Shown piece by piece: positions 61,731 to 64,000 of a stretch of 64,000 nucleotides of DNA (position 1 is the first letter of the stretch; the number at the start of each line of letters is the position of its first letter). Under the pieces are notes generated by a model that made no database searches, was not told the origin of the DNA, and was given only the letters and a program-made list of their open reading frames with translations. Origin of the DNA: Sapria himalayana (Eukaryota; Streptophyta; Magnoliopsida; Malpighiales; Rafflesiaceae); contig JAREIK010002263.1 in assembly GCA_029783825.1 (NCBI GenBank), forward strand, positions 1 through 64,000. Direction: 5' to 3'. The position numbers and the translations under genes were made by a program.

Positions 61731-62235
61731 TATTTTGAAGAATATTAGTATAATAATTAATATGTCAGATATCAGAGTAATGTGTTTGTCATTGAAATTA
61801 TATCTATCTTATATTAGAGTAATATATTTATTATCAATATGTGATATCTAACTATGTTATATTAATATATAACATATTAATGATTTAAATTAATGATTTA
61901 AATTATATCTATGAAATTCATATATTCTAAAATCATAATAACTATGTTATATTAGAGTAATATATAACTATGTTATAACATATAATAATATATAACATAT
62001 TATATAACATATTATTATATAATACCTAAAATCATATTAATTATTAATTAATGATTTAAATTAATAGATAGATTTAATAATTATTGCTCATATACTAAAA
62101 TCATAATAACTATGTTATATATTAATATATAACATATTAATGATTAATATATAACATATTAATGATTTAAATTAATGATTTAAATTAATGATATCTCATA
62201 TATTACTCTAATATATAACATATTAATTATTGCAG
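61731..62235. repeat. AT-rich patchwork shared with the 50-kb hAT copy
   Basis: Made of recurring modules (AATGATTTAAATT, ATATAACATATTAATGA, CTAAAATCATAATAACTATG). It contains an exact 71-bp inverted match to 49,963-50,033 and a 103-bp direct match, two differences, to 50,175-50,277. It abuts the 3' end of the hAT transposase at 62,241. Confidence 0.75.
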
Positions 62236-62240
62236 GTGCA

Positions 62241-64000
62241 TCAATCGTCAAGCGGTATATCATGAGAATCATCAGCCACAACATCAAGATCAGTATCATA
62301 TGGATCATCATCATCGATAATCAGCTCCTCCGCCATCGTAGTGGATGTGGATGCTACTGCAGTGTCTATCACAGTCCCAGCTTCAGCATGATCATGAATG
62401 CTAAACCTCAATTCCTCCCAATCCTTCAAACATGCAAAGACCTCAGCCATATCTAGATGTAATCTCGATCTCCTATCCGAAATCACGTTCACTGCAACAG
62501 AAAAAACAGACTCTGATGCTACGCTCGACACCGGAGAAGTCAGTAGATCCCATGTCATCTAGGATGGCACGGGATAGGTGGACTCATATGATTTCAACCA
62601 CTATAATAAATCAAGATTCTTATTATCAGAATGTGATAGAATTGAGCAGTAATCGGTATCTAAGTACCGAGACAGCTCACTCCTATGTGATGGTCCACCC
62701 CTACGTTTCCCCCTCGCTAGGTTAATGGAATAATCGTCATCTTCGAACAAGGTATCAAATGTCCGTAATCATAGTTTCACCACCACCACCACCATACCTA
62801 GTATCGTAGTATGTGAACAGGTTTGTCAACTTCTCGTAAATGAACCCTTCAGGTGGCTCTTCCAGGTTCATGCACGAGGAAATGAAAGTCAGGGTGTTTT
62901 CTACCCCTTCCACCTTAGCCCTAGGGTCCATGCATGCAGGGAGGCAATAAAGAGATGGAATGGTGGACCAGTACTTCAAGTACGTGGTCTCCATATCTGC
63001 AACCATATGGCTAAGCATCGGGTCAGCTCGATACTTCCTAAACATGCTACTAATATTGCATATGCACCGGAGTACAATGCAAGTGGTGGGCGTATAAACC
63101 GACGAACACATGTTCGTCGTGTCATAAAATATCTTCAGGAATTTCATAAATGAAATTCCTGAAGCCCAGTCAGTGTCGTCAATAATAAGTTTGTCACTCT
63201 TACTATTGACGTAGTCGGATATCACGTGTTCATATCCAACACATGATTCCAACATCAGGTACGTGTAATTCCAACGATGTCTCACATCCGATTGGAATCT
63301 ATTCTTCTTAAGATTCGTAGACAAACAGAGATTACCAAACTCTTGTAGCTGCGAGGAGTGCGAATATACTTGAGTGCATTGCGTATATTTTCCAACGTGG
63401 GGGAACACACCTTCATACCCGCTTGAACTATCAGGTTAATCACATGACACATGCATCTGACATGAAAGATCTCTCCTAATGGTGCGTCTCTAATATTCCT
63501 AACAAACATATTGATCGCTACTCCATTATTAGAAGCATTATCAAAAGTGATACTAAAAATTTTATTTTGAATTTTATATTCCCTAAATATTTTCATCATA
63601 CACTCAAAAATGGCCGGGCCATCATGAGGATGAAGAATCTCAGTGAATCCTAATATTTTTTTTATTGATTGTCCAGTTAGAATCTACATAGTGACTCGTG
63701 AGACATGCATAAGAAGAATCATCGTGACATGTCCATATATCGGACGTCACGGACACCACTCCACTATATGCCATAAATTCCTTAATTATTTTTTGTTTTT
63801 CTAACTTATATATCTTTAGTATGTCACTCCTAGATGTGGACCTAGGAATCCTACGATAGGAAGGCTAAAAATAAGTCTGCATGATACGCACTACTCTCGG
63901 ATCTTCTGAAAATCTGATCGAAAGACCCATCAAAATGATGAGCCTGGCCATGCCGTCCCTACCCAACTCGCTGGAGTATACGAAGGGAGTAAACTTTGAG
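62241..64000 (-). pseudogene. hAT transposase (RICESLEEPER-like), 5' end beyond window
   Basis: hAT transposases cut and paste hAT elements. From the window edge down: 'GLSIRFSEDPRVVRIMQTYF', 'GVVSVTSDIWTCHDDSSYAC' (family SVTSDIWTS catalytic region), 'ILGFTEILHPHDG', 'FSITFDNASNNGVAINMF', 'RCMCHVINLIVQAGMK', 'RWNYTYLMLE', 'GFIYEKLTNLFTYYDTRYGG', 'RSELSRYLDTDYCS', then the C-terminal dimerisation domain 'MTWDLLTSPVSSVASESVFS' and 'CLKDWEELRF', ending at 62,241. Lesions: one-base shift in a T8 run (63,656-63,663), a frame change near 63,355, one near 62,760, and TAG stops at 62,601-62,603 and 62,559-62,561. The N-terminal BED finger, if present, lies beyond 64,000. Confidence 0.9.

Noticed and set aside
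1..64000. tRNA or rRNA genes.
   Set aside because: No cloverleaf A/B-box arrangement or rRNA core sequence was recognised. The tRNA-like words are retrotransposon primer sites.

Overview
This is a strongly AT-rich window (roughly three quarters A+T by eye) from a plant nuclear genome, almost certainly an angiosperm. The evidence is plant-type transposons (CACTA/En-Spm, Mutator-like, hAT, Ty1-copia with a tRNA-iMet-type primer site) and degraded copies of two conserved host genes that closely match plant proteins. I cannot tell monocot from dicot. I see no intact, obviously functional host gene. The window is an intergenic transposon nest with broken gene copies in it.

Layout. 1.1-2.9 kb: 3' half of a dead Ty1-copia element (+), with a tandemly duplicated piece of reverse transcriptase. 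3.1-6.6 kb: a pair of about 0.3-kb direct repeats around AT-rich DNA and a coding-like remnant. 6.65-7.7 kb: an unrecognised minus-strand gene made of three to four diverged protein repeats, each junction broken in a homopolymer run. 12.1-12.45 kb: first exon of a TFIIB pseudogene (-). 15.4-18.0 kb: foldback elements with long terminal inverted repeats (TIRs), filled with GAGCTC arrays or microsatellite DNA. 26.5-27.5 kb: a third foldback element, Mutator-like, with long TIRs and a 9-bp target duplication. 27.6-28.8 kb and 42.8-43.0 kb: a copia LTR, primer site and gag split by an insertion. The insertion is a 14,018-bp CACTA element (28,771-42,788) with matching termini and a TGA target duplication. 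It carries decayed TNPD-like and Transposase_24-like genes and two unusual internal tandem arrays. 47.6-51.2 kb: a decayed hAT element. 51.2-55.9 kb: a minus-strand copia element with gag, integrase, RT and RNase H plus its 5' LTR, interrupted by a 549-bp hAT-type non-autonomous element. 57.35-57.77 kb: two exons and the intron of an importin-beta (SAD2/importin-7/8-like) pseudogene. 60.1-60.6 kb: another small hAT-type element. 62.2-64.0 kb: a hAT transposase pseudogene running off the window.

How the pieces relate. The insertions are nested: CACTA into copia gag, a hAT-type element into copia RT, and a hAT end abutting copia RNase H. Two hAT copies (48.9-50.0 and 62.2-64 kb) share their 3' transposase region and also short AT-rich segments that recur in both orientations, including an exact 71-bp inverted match. 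The most unusual structures are the foldback elements packed with self-complementary GAGCTC units and the three 1.0-1.1-kb GC-block repeats inside the CACTA element. I found no evidence for an active new system. Function was inferred from motif recognition by eye and no database search was run.
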